Assembly: GCA_003243915.1 (NCBI GenBank) | Contig: QHCC01000011.1 | Coordinates: 1-36,958 of the forward strand | DNA: 36,958 bases | Direction: 5' to 3' | Source: Pseudonocardiales bacterium | GTDB taxonomy: Bacteria > Actinomycetota > Actinomycetes > Mycobacteriales > Jatrophihabitantaceae | Shown here: positions 21,704 through 31,191 of the stretch, piece by piece | How the letters are laid out: each line of letters opens with the position of its first letter | How positions within the stretch are numbered: position 1 is the stretch's first letter | The notes under the pieces: generated by a model | The model's input: only the letters and a program-made list of their open reading frames with translations | Database searches by the model: none | What the model was told of the DNA's origin: nothing | Made by a program: the position numbers and the translations under genes

Positions 21704-21892
21704 ATGCCAGCCGATCAGTACCTGCACTGTTCGAACTGCGCCGACATCCGGCTCAGTGAGGCACCGCCGTGCACCGACGGCCACGGCGGCGATTGCCCCG
21801 ATCGCGCGTGCGCCGACTGCGGCACCGCGCTGTTCCTCGACCCGTTCGTCACCCACGAGAGGCCCCGGCCCGCAACCCGGCGTGCCGCCTGA
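21704..21892 (+). CDS. Small zinc-ribbon-like protein, 62 aa
   Basis: A short gene begins at ATG 21704 behind GAAGGGGG, a good ribosome binding site. The product has six cysteines in a metal-binding layout: HCSNC (9-12), CTDGHGGDC in the middle, and CADCG near 35-38. These probably form one or two zinc or iron sites. I know no function. It lies between hemE (divergent) and DUF3000, where M. tuberculosis has echA15. Its stop is 16 bp before the DUF3000 start, so the two may share a transcript. Confidence 0.6.
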   Translation: MPADQYLHCSNCADIRLSEAPPCTDGHGGDCPDRACADCGTALFLDPFVTHERPRPATRRAA

Positions 21893-21908
21893 GCTCGGCT
21901 CGAGATCG

Positions 21909-22532
21909 ATGACCCCACTCAAACCCCTCCGTCAGGTGAGCGACGTGGACGACGATTCGACCTCCGCACCGGCAACCGGCGCAGAGGCACTCGCCCCTGA
22001 CCTGTTTCGCCGGGCAGTGGCCAGCCTGACGAGCACAGCTGTGCGGGCCGAGGTCCGCGTCGAGCCGTTGCGTCCGCCCCAGCGCCTGGCGCCGTACAGC
22101 TACGCCATATCGGCCGACGTCCGTGTCGGCGACGGCGAAGAACTGGCCACCGGCCGGCTGGTGCTGCTGCATGATCCCGACGGGGTCGAGGCCTGGGACG
22201 GCACGCTGCGCCTGGTCGCGTTCGCCTCCGCCGAGTTGGATCCGCAGATGGGCGTCGACCCCATGCTGCCCGCAGTCGGCTGGAGCTGGCTGACCGGAGC
22301 ACTCGACGAACGAGCCGCGGCTTACCGCGCGGCGGGGGGCACCGTGACGCAGACGGCGTCGACCCGCTTCGGTGACCTGGCCGGCCCCCGCACGACGATC
22401 GAGCTGGAGATGCGGGCGTCCTGGACGGCCGACGACGCAGACATTGCCCCGCACCTGCATGCCTTCGTCGATCTACTGTGTGCCGCGGCGGGTCTGCCGC
22501 CCGAGGGCGTCACCGTGCTCTCCCCGGGCTGA
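21909..22532 (+). CDS. DUF3000 family protein
   Basis: The 207-aa protein is conserved in actinobacteria directly upstream of the RNase D gene (Rv2680 in M. tuberculosis) and has no known function. Diagnostic stretches are LFRRAVASL, RLAPYSYAISADV, GRLVLLHDPDGVEAWDG, VGWSWLTGAL and TASTRFGDLAG. ATG 21909 is taken as the start; GTG 21936 is an alternative. The next gene starts at GTG 22534, one base past this stop, indicating translational coupling and perhaps a shared role in RNA metabolism (inference). Confidence 0.9.
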   Translation: MTPLKPLRQVSDVDDDSTSAPATGAEALAPDLFRRAVASLTSTAVRAEVRVEPLRPPQRLAPYSYAISADVRVGDGEELATGRLVLLHDPDGVEAWDGTLRLVAFASAELDPQMGVDPMLPAVGWSWLTGALDERAAAYRAAGGTVTQTASTRFGDLAGPRTTIELEMRASWTADDADIAPHLHAFVDLLCAAAGLPPEGVTVLSPG

Positions 22533-22533
22533 C

Positions 22534-23766
22534 GTGAGCGAACCGGCGAACCCGACGACCCCCGCCGAGCCCGATGTCCCGGTGCTGCGCGTACCCGCAG
22601 ACGGGGTTCCCGAGCCGATCACCAACCAGGCACAGCTCAACGACCTGGTCGAGCGGATGCGCGGCGGCAGCGGTCCGCTCGCAGTCGACGCCGAGAGGGC
22701 TTCGGGCTACCGCTACAGCCAGCGGGCCTATCTCGTGCAGCTTCGCCGGGCCGGGGTCGGCACCGCCCTGATCGATCCGATCCCGCTGCCTGATCTCACC
22801 CGGCTGAGCGAGGCGATCGGTGCGGCCGAGTGGATCCTGCACGCCGCCAACCAGGACCTGCCCTGCCTGGCCGAGCTCGGGCTCCACCCGGCCGCCTTGT
22901 TCGACACCGAGCTCGCGGGGCGGCTGCTCGGCGAGGAGCGGGTGGCGCTGGGCACCATGGTCGAGCAGCATCTCGGCGTGCGCCTGGAGAAGGGGCACTC
23001 GGCGGCCGACTGGAGCACCCGGCCGCTGCCGCACGACTGGCTGGTCTACGCCGCATTGGACGTCGAATTGCTCGTCGACCTGCGTGCTGCGCTGGCCGCT
23101 GCCCTGCTCGACGCGGGCAAGGACGCGTGGGCCCGCCAGGAGTTCGAGGCCGTCCGGTTGGCCCGAGCACCGATGCCGCGGGCCGAACCCTGGCGACGCA
23201 CCTCGGGCATTCACAAACTGCGCAACCGTGGCCAGCTGGGCACCGTCCGGGCACTGTGGCACGCGCGCGACGAGTACGCCGCGCAGCGCGATGTCGCGCC
23301 CGGGCGGATCCTGCCGGATGCGGCCATCGTCGAGGCAGCTCGAGCCGCACCGCAGCGCGCCACCGACCTCGCAGCGTTGCCCGTCTTCGGCGGTCCCCGG
23401 CAGCGGCGCCAGCTCAGCCGGTGGTTCGAGGCGATCCTGACCGCACGCGGCCTGGCCGACGATCAGCTCCCTCCGGTGATCAGCAGCGATGCCGGGGACG
23501 GGATCCCGCCGCCGGCACGATGGCGTGATCGCGATCCGCAGGCCGCGGTGCGGCTGACCGGCTGCCGGGCCGTCGTGGGCGAGCTCGCCGTGGCCCACAG
23601 CGTCCTGGCCCAGAACCTGCTCGCCTCCGACGTCATCCGCCGCCTCGCGTGGGCGCCGCCTCAGCCGGTCGAGGCCAGCAGTGTCCGGCTTCGCCTGGCC
23701 GAACTCGGAGCGCGTCCGTGGCAGATCGAGCTGACCGCCGAACGGCTCGCGGCGGCGCTCGCCTGA
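22534..23766 (+). CDS. rnd: Ribonuclease D-like 3'-5' exonuclease with HRDC domain
   Basis: RNase D trims the 3' ends of tRNA and other stable RNA. The 410-aa product has the DEDDy exonuclease residues: VDAER (D52 and E54), HAANQDLP (D108) and VYAALDVELL, where Y172 and D176 form the YxxxD signature. An HRDC domain follows at about 205-290 (LRNRGQLGTVRALWHARDEY, IVEAARAAPQ). The C-terminal 110 residues are typical of actinobacterial relatives (Rv2681). The start is GTG 22534, coupled to the DUF3000 stop. It is convergent with the histidine kinase gene, with 59 bp between the stops. Confidence 0.93.
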   Translation: MSEPANPTTPAEPDVPVLRVPADGVPEPITNQAQLNDLVERMRGGSGPLAVDAERASGYRYSQRAYLVQLRRAGVGTALIDPIPLPDLTRLSEAIGAAEWILHAANQDLPCLAELGLHPAALFDTELAGRLLGEERVALGTMVEQHLGVRLEKGHSAADWSTRPLPHDWLVYAALDVELLVDLRAALAAALLDAGKDAWARQEFEAVRLARAPMPRAEPWRRTSGIHKLRNRGQLGTVRALWHARDEYAAQRDVAPGRILPDAAIVEAARAAPQRATDLAALPVFGGPRQRRQLSRWFEAILTARGLADDQLPPVISSDAGDGIPPPARWRDRDPQAAVRLTGCRAVVGELAVAHSVLAQNLLASDVIRRLAWAPPQPVEASSVRLRLAELGARPWQIELTAERLAAALA

Positions 23767-23825
23767 GCGATCGCGCGTCGGCAATTCGCAGCTGTCGCAG
23801 GTTCACCCTGGCAGCCGAGCCGGGG

Positions 23826-25019
23826 TTACGCAGCGTGATAGGCCGACGGGAGCGGGCGGCGCCGCGGCGCTTGGTGGCTCGGTAGCTCGACGCGGATCGC
23901 CAGCCCCCCGACCGGCGCCGCGGTGGCATTCAGGCGACCGTGGTGTGCCTCGACGATCAGCCGCACGATCGCCAAGCCCAGGCCGGCGCCGCGGGTGGCG
24001 CTGCGCGGCCGGGCGCCCCGGCGAAATGGTTCGAACAACGTGTCAACGTCGGCCGGGGGGATGACCGCGCCGCTGTTGGCGACCTGCACCCACACCCGCC
24101 CGGCGCTCGCCCCCGTCGTCACCCGTAACCAGCCGCCGGCCAGGTTGTGCCGGATCGCATTCTCGACGAGGTTGCCGATCAGCCGCTCCAGCAGCCGCGG
24201 GTCGCCGACCGTCGTCGCACGCTCGACCTCCGTCTCGATGGAGATCTCGCTGTCCTTGGCCTCGGCTTCGACCGCGTCCAGAACGCTGGGGACCAGCCGC
24301 GCCAGGTCGACGGGCTCGCTCACCTCGAGTCCGCCGTGCCCGACCGCCTGCAGTGTGGCCAGGGTCAGCAGGGACGCGACGAGCCGCTGCGCGCGCTCGG
24401 CCGCCGCCTGCGCCACCTCCCCCATCCGCCGCAGTTCCGCGACGTCGGCACTGGGGTCGCCGAGGGTCACCTCCAGCTCGGTGCGGATCACTGCGAGCGG
24501 CGTGCGCAGCTCGTGGCTCGCGTTCGCGACGAACAACCGCTGGCTGTCGAACGCTGCGGCGAGCCGGGCGAGCATCTCGTCGAAGGTGTCGGCGAGCTCG
24601 CGGAGCTCGTCGTCGGGACCGCCCAGGTTGATGCGTTGGTCGAGGTTCTCGGTCGAGAGCTGCTGCGCGGTGCGGGTGAGCCTCGCGATCGGGCGCAGCG
24701 CCTGCTGGGCGAGCAGGTAACCGCCCGTCGCACCGATGACGACGATGATCGCGAAGTAGATCAGGCCGGTGTGCAGGAGGTAGTCGACGGAGGAGGTGCG
24801 GGCCGTCTGGGCGAGCTCCGTCGGATTGACATCTCTGAGACGATGCCCAGTCTTGTCGTACAGCGTGATCTTGCCGTACGAGGTGAAGATCGGCAGGCGC
24901 GCGATCGAACGGTCGAGCAGGACGATCGAGATGCCCAGGAGTGACGCGCCGACCAGCAGGACCAGTCCGCCGTAAAGCAGCGCCATTCGACTACGCAACG
25001 TCGGGCGCAATAGCTTCAT
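23826..25019 (-). CDS. Two-component sensor histidine kinase
   Basis: The 397-aa protein has a membrane helix at about 12-36, a short extracytoplasmic loop, a second helix at about 84-104, a HAMP domain (about 105-155), the phospho-acceptor ASHELRTPLAV (H169) and an ATPase domain with LIGNLVENAIRHN (N287) and GAGLGLAIVRLIVEAH. The loop is only about 47 residues, so the signal is probably a membrane or cell-envelope condition, but it cannot be named. Its ATG overlaps the response-regulator stop (ATGA), so the pair is coupled. The pair is an insertion relative to the M. tuberculosis order. Confidence 0.93.
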   Translation of the reverse strand: MKLLRPTLRSRMALLYGGLVLLVGASLLGISIVLLDRSIARLPIFTSYGKITLYDKTGHRLRDVNPTELAQTARTSSVDYLLHTGLIYFAIIVVIGATGGYLLAQQALRPIARLTRTAQQLSTENLDQRINLGGPDDELRELADTFDEMLARLAAAFDSQRLFVANASHELRTPLAVIRTELEVTLGDPSADVAELRRMGEVAQAAAERAQRLVASLLTLATLQAVGHGGLEVSEPVDLARLVPSVLDAVEAEAKDSEISIETEVERATTVGDPRLLERLIGNLVENAIRHNLAGGWLRVTTGASAGRVWVQVANSGAVIPPADVDTLFEPFRRGARPRSATRGAGLGLAIVRLIVEAHHGRLNATAAPVGGLAIRVELPSHQAPRRRPLPSAYHAA

Positions 25020-25717
25020 CAGACCGGTCCGGCTGCTCCGTCCACAGCCACCAGGGTCACGGGATCGATGCGATATCCCGACCCGACGACGGTGTCGATG
25101 ATCGCGGGTTCGCCGAGCTTGCGACGCAGGGTCATCATCGTCACGCGCACGGTGGTCGTGAAGGGGTCGGCATTCTCATCCCACACCCGGTCGAGGAGTT
25201 CCTCGCTGCTTACCACGGCGCCCTGCGCCATGAGCAGCGTCTCCAGGACCCCGAACTCCTTGCGGGTCAGCTCGACCAGCTTGCCGGCCCGCAAAACTGT
25301 GCGCTTGGCCGAGTCGAGTTCGATGTCGCCGGCCGAGAGCACCGGAGGCGCCGCGGGGGTCGTGCGACGGCCCAACGCCCGGACCCGGGCGACCAGTTCG
25401 GCGAACGCGAACGGCTTGACCAGATAGTCGTCGGCGCCGAGCGCCAGCCCGGACACCTTGTCCTCGACCGTGCCGCTGGCAGTCAGCATCAGCACCCGGG
25501 TGAGGACGCCCTCGTCGCAGAGCCGCCGGCAGATCTCATCGCCATGCATGCCCGGCAGGTCCCGATCGAGCACCACCACGTCGTAGCGGGTGAGCACAGC
25601 CTTCCGGTACCCGTCATCGCCGTCGGTCGCGACGTCGACAGCCATGCCCTCTCGCCGCAGCCCACGTCCCACCGCCTCGGCGAGTTGCACCTCATCCTCG
25701 ATCACAAGGACCCGCAT
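25019..25717 (-). CDS. OmpR-family response regulator
   Basis: The 232-aa protein has a receiver domain (acidic EDE at 7-9, phospho-acceptor D51 in VVVLDRDLPG, LMLTASG, and the lysine in DYLVKPF) and a C-terminal winged helix (about 130-222; LTRKEFGVLETLL, TTTVRVTMMTLRRKLG, VVGSGYRI). It is the partner of the overlapping kinase gene. AGAGG about 8 nt before the ATG is a fair ribosome binding site. It starts only 33 bp after the dxs stop on the same strand, so part of its expression may come from dxs readthrough. Targets are unknown. Confidence 0.93.
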   Translation of the reverse strand: MRVLVIEDEVQLAEAVGRGLRREGMAVDVATDGDDGYRKAVLTRYDVVVLDRDLPGMHGDEICRRLCDEGVLTRVLMLTASGTVEDKVSGLALGADDYLVKPFAFAELVARVRALGRRTTPAAPPVLSAGDIELDSAKRTVLRAGKLVELTRKEFGVLETLLMAQGAVVSSEELLDRVWDENADPFTTTVRVTMMTLRRKLGEPAIIDTVVGSGYRIDPVTLVAVDGAAGPV

Positions 25718-25750
25718 GTGTCATCCTCTCTGCCGCGCAGTCAAGCGCCG

Positions 25751-27694
25751 TCAAGTGCCGTCGAGGTGACCCGAGCGGCGTGCGGTGGGAACGTCTGATC
25801 CGTGCTCGCTACCACCTTGAACGAGTGCGGACCACTCAACGATGCGCCGTCCGATGTCCTGGACGCTCAGACCGACCTGAATGCGCACATCGCAGACCTT
25901 GCCATGTGCGAGAAACTTCGTCGGGATGCCAAGTTCGCGAGTCGGCACGTCGATGCCGGACTCACGCAATGTCTGGGACACGCGAGAGCCCACGCCGCCC
26001 ACCGCGAGGCCGTCCTCGACGGTGACGACGAGAGCGGCCTGGCGGGCCAGGTCGAGCAGCGCAGGGTCGACCGGCGTCACCCACCGCGGGTCGACGACAC
26101 GCACCGTGTAGCCGGCCCGGCCTATCGCGTCCGACGCGTCCAGGACGTCTGCTGCGGTCGCGCCGACAGCAACGACGAGCACGTCAACCTCATCGTCGGC
26201 CCCGGGCTCGGCCAGCACGTCCACGCCGCCCACCTGACGCATCGCGGGCAGGTCGGGGCCTAACGGCGTCTTGGGGAAGCGGAGCACGGTTGGTCCGCCG
26301 GCCCACTCGACCGCTTCGGTGAGCTCGGCCCGCAACGTCACCTCGTCACGCGGGGCCGCGATGCGGATTCCAGGCACCATGCCGAGCAGCGCGAGATCCC
26401 ACATCCCGTTGTGGCTGGCGCCGTCCTCGCCGGTGATGCCCGCCCGGTCCAGCACGAGGGTGACCGGCAGCCCGTGCAGGGCGACGTCGAGCAGTAGCTG
26501 GTCGAAGGCGCGGTTGAGGAAGGTGGCATAGATGGCCACGACCGGATGCAGACCACCGGACGCGAGACCGGCGGCAGAGGTGAGCGCGTGCTGCTCGGCG
26601 ATACCGACGTCGAAGGTGCGGGCGGGGAATCGGTGGGCGAACGCGCTCAGGCCGGTGGGGTCACACATCGCCGCGGTGATGGCAACGACGTCGTCGCGGC
26701 GCTCGCCGAGCCGGAGCATCTCCTCGCCGAACACACCGGTCCAGCTGCGGCCGCCGGTCGCGCTGGCCAGCCCGGTCTCCGGATCGAATCCCCGTGACTG
26801 GTGCATCTGGTCGGCCTCGTCGTTCTCGGCCGGCGCGTAGCCGTAACCCTTGCGGGTGACGCAATGGACGATCACCGGGCCGCCGTAGCCGCGGGCCAGC
26901 ACGAGCGCGTTCTCCAGAGCGTCCAGGTCGTGCCCGTCGACCGGGCCGACGTACTTCAGGCCGAGGTCCTCGAACATGCCCTGCGGGGCCAGCAGATCCT
27001 TGATGCCCCGCTTCACCCCGTGTAACGCGTCATAGAGTGGCGCCCCGACGACCGGGGTGCGCCCCAGGGCACCCTTGACCTGGCCCAGCACCCGCTCGTA
27101 GCCGGGGCGCAGGCGCAGCCCCGCCAGGTGCTCGGCCAGCCCACCGATGGTCGGCGAGTAGGACCGGCCGTTGTCGTTCACAACGACGATGACCTGCCGG
27201 TCGGAGGCGGCGATGTTGTTCAGCGCCTCCCAGCACATGCCCCCCGTGAGCGCGCCGTCACCGACGACGGCAACGACGGGACGGCGGTCGCCGCGGACGG
27301 CGAAGGCCTTGGCCAGCCCGTCGGCGTAGGACAGCGCAGTCGAGGCATGGGAGTTCTCGATCCAGTCGTGCTCGCTCTCGGCGCGACTGGGATAGCCCGA
27401 CAGCCCTCCGCTCTGGCGCAGCGTGGGCATCCGCTCGGCCCGCCCGGTGAGCATCTTGTGCACGTAGGCCTGGTGGCCGACGTCGAACAGGATGGGTTCG
27501 GTCGGGGAGTCGAAGACCCGGTGCACGGCGATCGTCAACTCGACGGCCCCCAAGTTGGGGCCCAGATGACCGCCCGTGCGCGAGACCGTCTGCACCAGCG
27601 AGTCGCGGATCTCCGCGGCCAAGAGCACCAGCTCCTCGTGGCTGAGCGCACGCAGATCAGCCGGTTCGCGCAGCCGTCCGAGCACATGGGTCAC
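25751..27694 (-). CDS. dxs: 1-deoxy-D-xylulose-5-phosphate synthase Dxs
   Basis: Dxs condenses pyruvate and glyceraldehyde-3-phosphate, using thiamine diphosphate, in the first step of the MEP isoprenoid pathway. The 647-aa product has [32 protein letters not shown], the ThDP motif [34 protein letters not shown] with the catalytic glutamate and a closing transketolase C-domain. The frame stays open to 27787, but GTG 27694 gives the standard N-terminus [14 protein letters not shown] and is preceded by TAGGAT at 8 nt, so the message may be leaderless. Two near-identical 10-bp units (TCAAGCGCCG, TCAAGTGCCG) straddle its stop. Confidence 0.96.
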   Translation of the reverse strand: MTHVLGRLREPADLRALSHEELVLLAAEIRDSLVQTVSRTGGHLGPNLGAVELTIAVHRVFDSPTEPILFDVGHQAYVHKMLTGRAERMPTLRQSGGLSGYPSRAESEHDWIENSHASTALSYADGLAKAFAVRGDRRPVVAVVGDGALTGGMCWEALNNIAASDRQVIVVVNDNGRSYSPTIGGLAEHLAGLRLRPGYERVLGQVKGALGRTPVVGAPLYDALHGVKRGIKDLLAPQGMFEDLGLKYVGPVDGHDLDALENALVLARGYGGPVIVHCVTRKGYGYAPAENDEADQMHQSRGFDPETGLASATGGRSWTGVFGEEMLRLGERRDDVVAITAAMCDPTGLSAFAHRFPARTFDVGIAEQHALTSAAGLASGGLHPVVAIYATFLNRAFDQLLLDVALHGLPVTLVLDRAGITGEDGASHNGMWDLALLGMVPGIRIAAPRDEVTLRAELTEAVEWAGGPTVLRFPKTPLGPDLPAMRQVGGVDVLAEPGADDEVDVLVVAVGATAADVLDASDAIGRAGYTVRVVDPRWVTPVDPALLDLARQAALVVTVEDGLAVGGVGSRVSQTLRESGIDVPTRELGIPTKFLAHGKVCDVRIQVGLSVQDIGRRIVEWSALVQGGSEHGSDVPTARRSGHLDGT

Positions 27695-27702
27695 GAGAGG
27701 AA

Positions 27703-27708
27703 ATCCTA
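27703..27708 (-). promoter_or_regulatory. -10 box for dxs (leaderless)
   Basis: TAGGAT (minus strand) lies eight bases before GTG 27694 and decides that start. It sits in the 3' end of the upstream RNA methyltransferase gene's region. Confidence 0.4.
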
Positions 27709-27747
27709 CGCGGCCGGTACCTGGCGGCGCCGTTTCAGCCGCGCCGG

Positions 27748-29025
27748 TCACGTGCCGGCCGAGTCGGGTGTGAGCAGCGCGACGCACTCGACGTGATGGG
27801 TCATCGGGAACGCGTCGAAGGCGTGCAGCGCGCCCAGCCGCCAGCCCGCGTCGAGCGCCACCCGGACGTCGCGGGCCAGCGTGGCCGGGTCACAGGCGAG
27901 GTATCCGATCGCCCGCGGGCCTAAGCCAAGCAGCGCCGCCATCACCGAGCGGCCGGCACCGGCGCGGGGTGGATCGAGCACGACGATGTCGGGGTCGATC
28001 GGGGGACGGTCCGGCAGCACGTCCTCGACCCGGCCGAGCTGCACCTGCGCCCACGGCAGGTCGGCGAGGTTCGTCGCCGCGTCCGCGACCGCGCGCCGCG
28101 ACGATTCCACTCCGAGCACGCGTCCGGTGGCACCGACCGCCTCGGCGAGCAACGCCGTCAGCATCCCGGCTCCGGCGTAGAGGTCCAGCACGGCTTCACC
28201 GGGGCGCGGCGCCACGGCCCCCAGTAGGCTGCCCGCGAACGTCGAGGCCGCGGCAGGATGCACCTGCCAGAACCCGTCGGCCGCGACCGTGAAATCGCGC
28301 TGGCCGACCCGCTGGTCCAGCCGGGTGGGTCCGGCAACGACCTCGACCCGGTCGGGCGGGCGCCGGCCCCGGGCCTGCCGACCTGGGCCGGGCCGGTGGG
28401 CCAGCACCGCGACTCCCCCGTCACCGCGGGCGACCTCGACACCGCTCAGCCCCGGCCAGTCCCGTGCCAGCACCCCGGCATCGCCGACACCCGGCACGCC
28501 GAGCGGACAGGCGTCGAGGACCTCGACCTCGTGGGAGCGGTGCCGGTACAGGCCGGCTCGCCCGTCCGGGCCGACGGCATAGACGATCCGGGTACGCCAG
28601 CCGAGCAGTCCGCCGGGCAACGCCTGCACGCCGGTGAACAGGTCTGCGGTGTCGATGCCGGCCAGCCGGGTGAACTGCTCGCGCACGACCGAGGTCTTCA
28701 ACGCCCGTTGCGCGGCGCCGCTGGCATGTTGCCAGTCGCAGCCGCCGCACCGGCCTGGGCCCGCGTGCGGGCACGGGGGCACGACCCGGTCCACGGACGG
28801 CCGCAGGATCTCGACGGCGTCGGCGCGGCAGAACGTGCCCCCGCGATCCTCGGTGATCCTCGCCCGCACCCGCTCCCCGGGCAGCGCGTGGCGCACGAAG
28901 ATCACCCGACCGTCGTGGCGGGCAACGCAGGAGCCGCCGTGCGCGGGCGCACCGATCTCCACCTCGACGATGCTGCCGCGCAGCGGACCGTCCTCAACCA
29001 CCGCTGACCGGCGCAGGCGAGGCAT
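27748..29025 (-). CDS. TRAM-domain RNA (uracil-5-)-methyltransferase, TrmA/RlmD family
   Basis: This enzyme family makes 5-methyluridine in tRNA or 23S rRNA; the exact target is not evident. The 425-aa product starts with a TRAM domain (about 14-75, [20 protein letters not shown]) and has iron-sulfur-type cysteines in [17 protein letters not shown]. The methyltransferase core follows with [27 protein letters not shown] and [13 protein letters not shown], carrying the catalytic cysteine. It ends in [16 protein letters not shown]. The start is ATG 29025 (32-bp overlap with the permease gene) or GTG 29001 (8-bp overlap); the TRAM domain is intact either way. It corresponds to Rv2689c. Confidence 0.9.
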   Translation of the reverse strand: MPRLRRSAVVEDGPLRGSIVEVEIGAPAHGGSCVARHDGRVIFVRHALPGERVRARITEDRGGTFCRADAVEILRPSVDRVVPPCPHAGPGRCGGCDWQHASGAAQRALKTSVVREQFTRLAGIDTADLFTGVQALPGGLLGWRTRIVYAVGPDGRAGLYRHRSHEVEVLDACPLGVPGVGDAGVLARDWPGLSGVEVARGDGGVAVLAHRPGPGRQARGRRPPDRVEVVAGPTRLDQRVGQRDFTVAADGFWQVHPAAASTFAGSLLGAVAPRPGEAVLDLYAGAGMLTALLAEAVGATGRVLGVESSRRAVADAATNLADLPWAQVQLGRVEDVLPDRPPIDPDIVVLDPPRAGAGRSVMAALLGLGPRAIGYLACDPATLARDVRVALDAGWRLGALHAFDAFPMTHHVECVALLTPDSAGT

Positions 29026-31027
29026 CCTCGGCGGGCTTGTCCCCTCGGCTCGGCCGCGCCGGGCTGGGGCCGTTGTCCGTCAGCGCCGCAGTCGACTCCA
29101 GCTGCCACGGCACGCTGGTCACCATCACCCCCTGCTGGAAGAGCAGGCGGCCCTTGAGCCGCAGGGCGGCCTGATTGTGCAGCAACTGCTCCCACCAGTG
29201 CCCGACCACGTACTCGGGGATGAAGACGCTGACCACATCGTGCGGGCGGTCAACGCGCAGCGCCTTGATGTAGCCGATGATCGGACTGGTGACCTCGCGG
29301 TAGGGCGACTCGAGCACCGTCAGCTTCACCGGGAGGTCGTGGCGTTCCCACTCGGCCAGCAGCGCCCGGGTGTCGTCGTCCTCAATGTTCACCGTGAGCG
29401 CGGTCAAGGTGTCCGGCCGGGTCGCCCGGGCGAAGGCCAGCGCGCGCAGGGTGGGCTTGTGCACCTTCGCCACCAGGACCACGACGTGGTTTCGGGCCGG
29501 CAAGACCAGCCCGACCTCGTCAGTGGTGAGCTCTGCGGCAACGCGGGTGTAGTGCCGGTTGATCGCCCGCATCAGCGCGTAGAGGATCGGCATGGCGATG
29601 AGCACCAGGTAGGCGCCCTTGGTGAACTTGGTGACGATCACGATCGCCAGGACGACGCCCGACAGGCTGGCGCCGAAGCCGTTGATCACCCGCGAGCGCT
29701 GGATGCGACGCCGCTCGGTGGGGTCGCGTTCGGTGCGCAGCGCGCGGTTCCAATGCCGCACCATCCCGCTCTGCCCGAGGGTGAAGGAGGTGAATACGCC
29801 GATGATGTAGAGCTGGATCAGCCTGGTGGTGTCAGCCTTGTAGACGGTGATGATCAGCCCGGCCACCACGGCCAGCATCAGGATCCCGTTGCTGTAGGCC
29901 AGGCGGTCCCCGCGCGTGTTCAGCTGCGCGGGCAGGTTCTTGTCGCGGGCCAGGATCGCGCCGAGCAGCGGGAACCCGTTGAACGCGGTGTTGGCCGCCA
30001 GCACCAGGATCAGGGCTGTGGTGGCCTGGACGTAGAAGAAGCCGATCGAATGCGGGCCGCCGAACACCGAGCCCGCGACCTGCGCGATCACGGTGCGCTG
30101 CGGCGTGTGCGAGCAATCGCTCACGCCGTTCAGCAGGCAGCTGTTGGTGATCGGATCGGTGATGTGTACCTTCGCGATCAGTGCGAGCGCGGTCAGGCCG
30201 CCGAACATCGACACGGCGATGGCCCCCATCGCCACCAGGGTCAGCTGCGCGTTCTTCGCCTTGGGTACCTTGAAAGCTGGCACCCCGTTGGCGATGGCCT
30301 CGACGCCGGTGAGCGCGGTGCATCCCGACGCGAATGCCCGCAGCGTGAAGAACATCAGCGCGAGGAACCCGAGGGAGCCGTAGCCGTGATGCACGTGCAC
30401 GCCGTAGTGCGCGCTCTCGGCCACCGGGGCGTCGCCTAGGACCACCCGGACGAAGCCGGTGCCGATCATGAGAAAGACACCCGTGGCGAACAGGTAGGTC
30501 GGCGCGGCGAAGGCCAGCCCGGCCTCGCGCAGGCCGCGCAGGTTGACCGCGGCGAGAATCACGACGAAGGCCACGGCGAGCACCACCCGCTGCTGGTGCA
30601 GCGACGGCACCGCCGAGATGATGTTGTCGACGCCGGAGGACACCGACACCGCAACGGTCATCACGTAGTCGACGAGCAGCGCGCTGGCGACCACCACGCC
30701 GGCGGACTGGCCGATGTTCTTCGTGGCCACCTCGTAGTCGCCGCCGCCGGTGGGATAGGCGCGGACGAGCTGGCGATAGGAGGCGACGACGGTGGCCATC
30801 AGCACCACGACGCCGAGGGCGACCCAGGGCGCGAGGTAGAGGAAAGCGGTGCCGCCGACGGTGAGCACAAGCAGGATCTCTTGAGTCGCGTACGCCACGC
30901 TCGACAGCGCGTCGCTGGCAAAGATCGGCAACGCGAGACGCTTGGCCAGCAATGAGTGTCCGACCTGCTCGGAGCTGACCGGACTGCCGATGATGACTCG
31001 CTTGAGCACTCGGGTCAATAACGCCAC
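28994..31027 (-). CDS. APC-superfamily permease, KimA-like (probable potassium/amino-acid transporter)
   Basis: The 677-aa protein has 12 or so hydrophobic helices in the first 470 residues and a soluble C-terminal domain of about 200. Signature segments are LPIFASDALSSVAYATQEIL, YPTGGGDYEVATKNIG and FASGCTALTGVEAIANGVPA. This is the arrangement of KimA/YdaO potassium importers and of Rv2690c. GTG 31027 is chosen because TAGTGT lies seven bases before it; ATG 31084 would add 19 low-complexity residues. It diverges from ceoB-ceoC, whose products are NAD-binding potassium-transport regulators, so potassium uptake is the best-supported role. Its stop overlaps the next gene. Confidence 0.88.
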   Translation of the reverse strand: MALLTRVLKRVIIGSPVSSEQVGHSLLAKRLALPIFASDALSSVAYATQEILLVLTVGGTAFLYLAPWVALGVVVLMATVVASYRQLVRAYPTGGGDYEVATKNIGQSAGVVVASALLVDYVMTVAVSVSSGVDNIISAVPSLHQQRVVLAVAFVVILAAVNLRGLREAGLAFAAPTYLFATGVFLMIGTGFVRVVLGDAPVAESAHYGVHVHHGYGSLGFLALMFFTLRAFASGCTALTGVEAIANGVPAFKVPKAKNAQLTLVAMGAIAVSMFGGLTALALIAKVHITDPITNSCLLNGVSDCSHTPQRTVIAQVAGSVFGGPHSIGFFYVQATTALILVLAANTAFNGFPLLGAILARDKNLPAQLNTRGDRLAYSNGILMLAVVAGLIITVYKADTTRLIQLYIIGVFTSFTLGQSGMVRHWNRALRTERDPTERRRIQRSRVINGFGASLSGVVLAIVIVTKFTKGAYLVLIAMPILYALMRAINRHYTRVAAELTTDEVGLVLPARNHVVVLVAKVHKPTLRALAFARATRPDTLTALTVNIEDDDTRALLAEWERHDLPVKLTVLESPYREVTSPIIGYIKALRVDRPHDVVSVFIPEYVVGHWWEQLLHNQAALRLKGRLLFQQGVMVTSVPWQLESTAALTDNGPSPARPSRGDKPAEDASPAPVSGG

Positions 31028-31034
31028 GTCGCGC

Positions 31035-31040
31035 ACACTA
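31035..31040 (-). promoter_or_regulatory. -10 box for the APC permease (leaderless)
   Basis: TAGTGT (minus strand) with a seven-base gap to GTG 31027 supports that start over the upstream ATG 31084. Confidence 0.45.
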
Positions 31041-31191
31041 CGGGGCGCGCCGGGGCCCGGCGCGCCGTGTCGCGACACAGTCATCGCGGCCGTGCCCGGC
31101 GCTGTGTAGCGTCGTCACGCTGGACCTGTCCGCGCCCCTGGTGTGGCAGCGACGGACACCGCTCAATCGGTCGAGAGGAGATGTGCGACAA

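Noticed and set aside
22510-23784. 424-aa minus-strand frame opposite RNase D
   Set aside because: It is an antisense shadow; the RNase D strand contains the full set of DEDDy residues.
26775-26795. tRNA-like GATCGAATCCCC string
   Set aside because: It lies inside the well-supported dxs coding sequence and has no acceptor or anticodon arms around it.
28634-30439. 601-aa plus-strand frame opposite the APC permease
   Set aside because: It is long only because stop codons are rare in GC-rich sequence. The opposite strand encodes a clear multi-helix transporter.
31085-31191. c-di-AMP (ydaO-type) riboswitch before the potassium genes
   Set aside because: The gap between the divergent starts is short, and I could not find the paired elements of that riboswitch in it.
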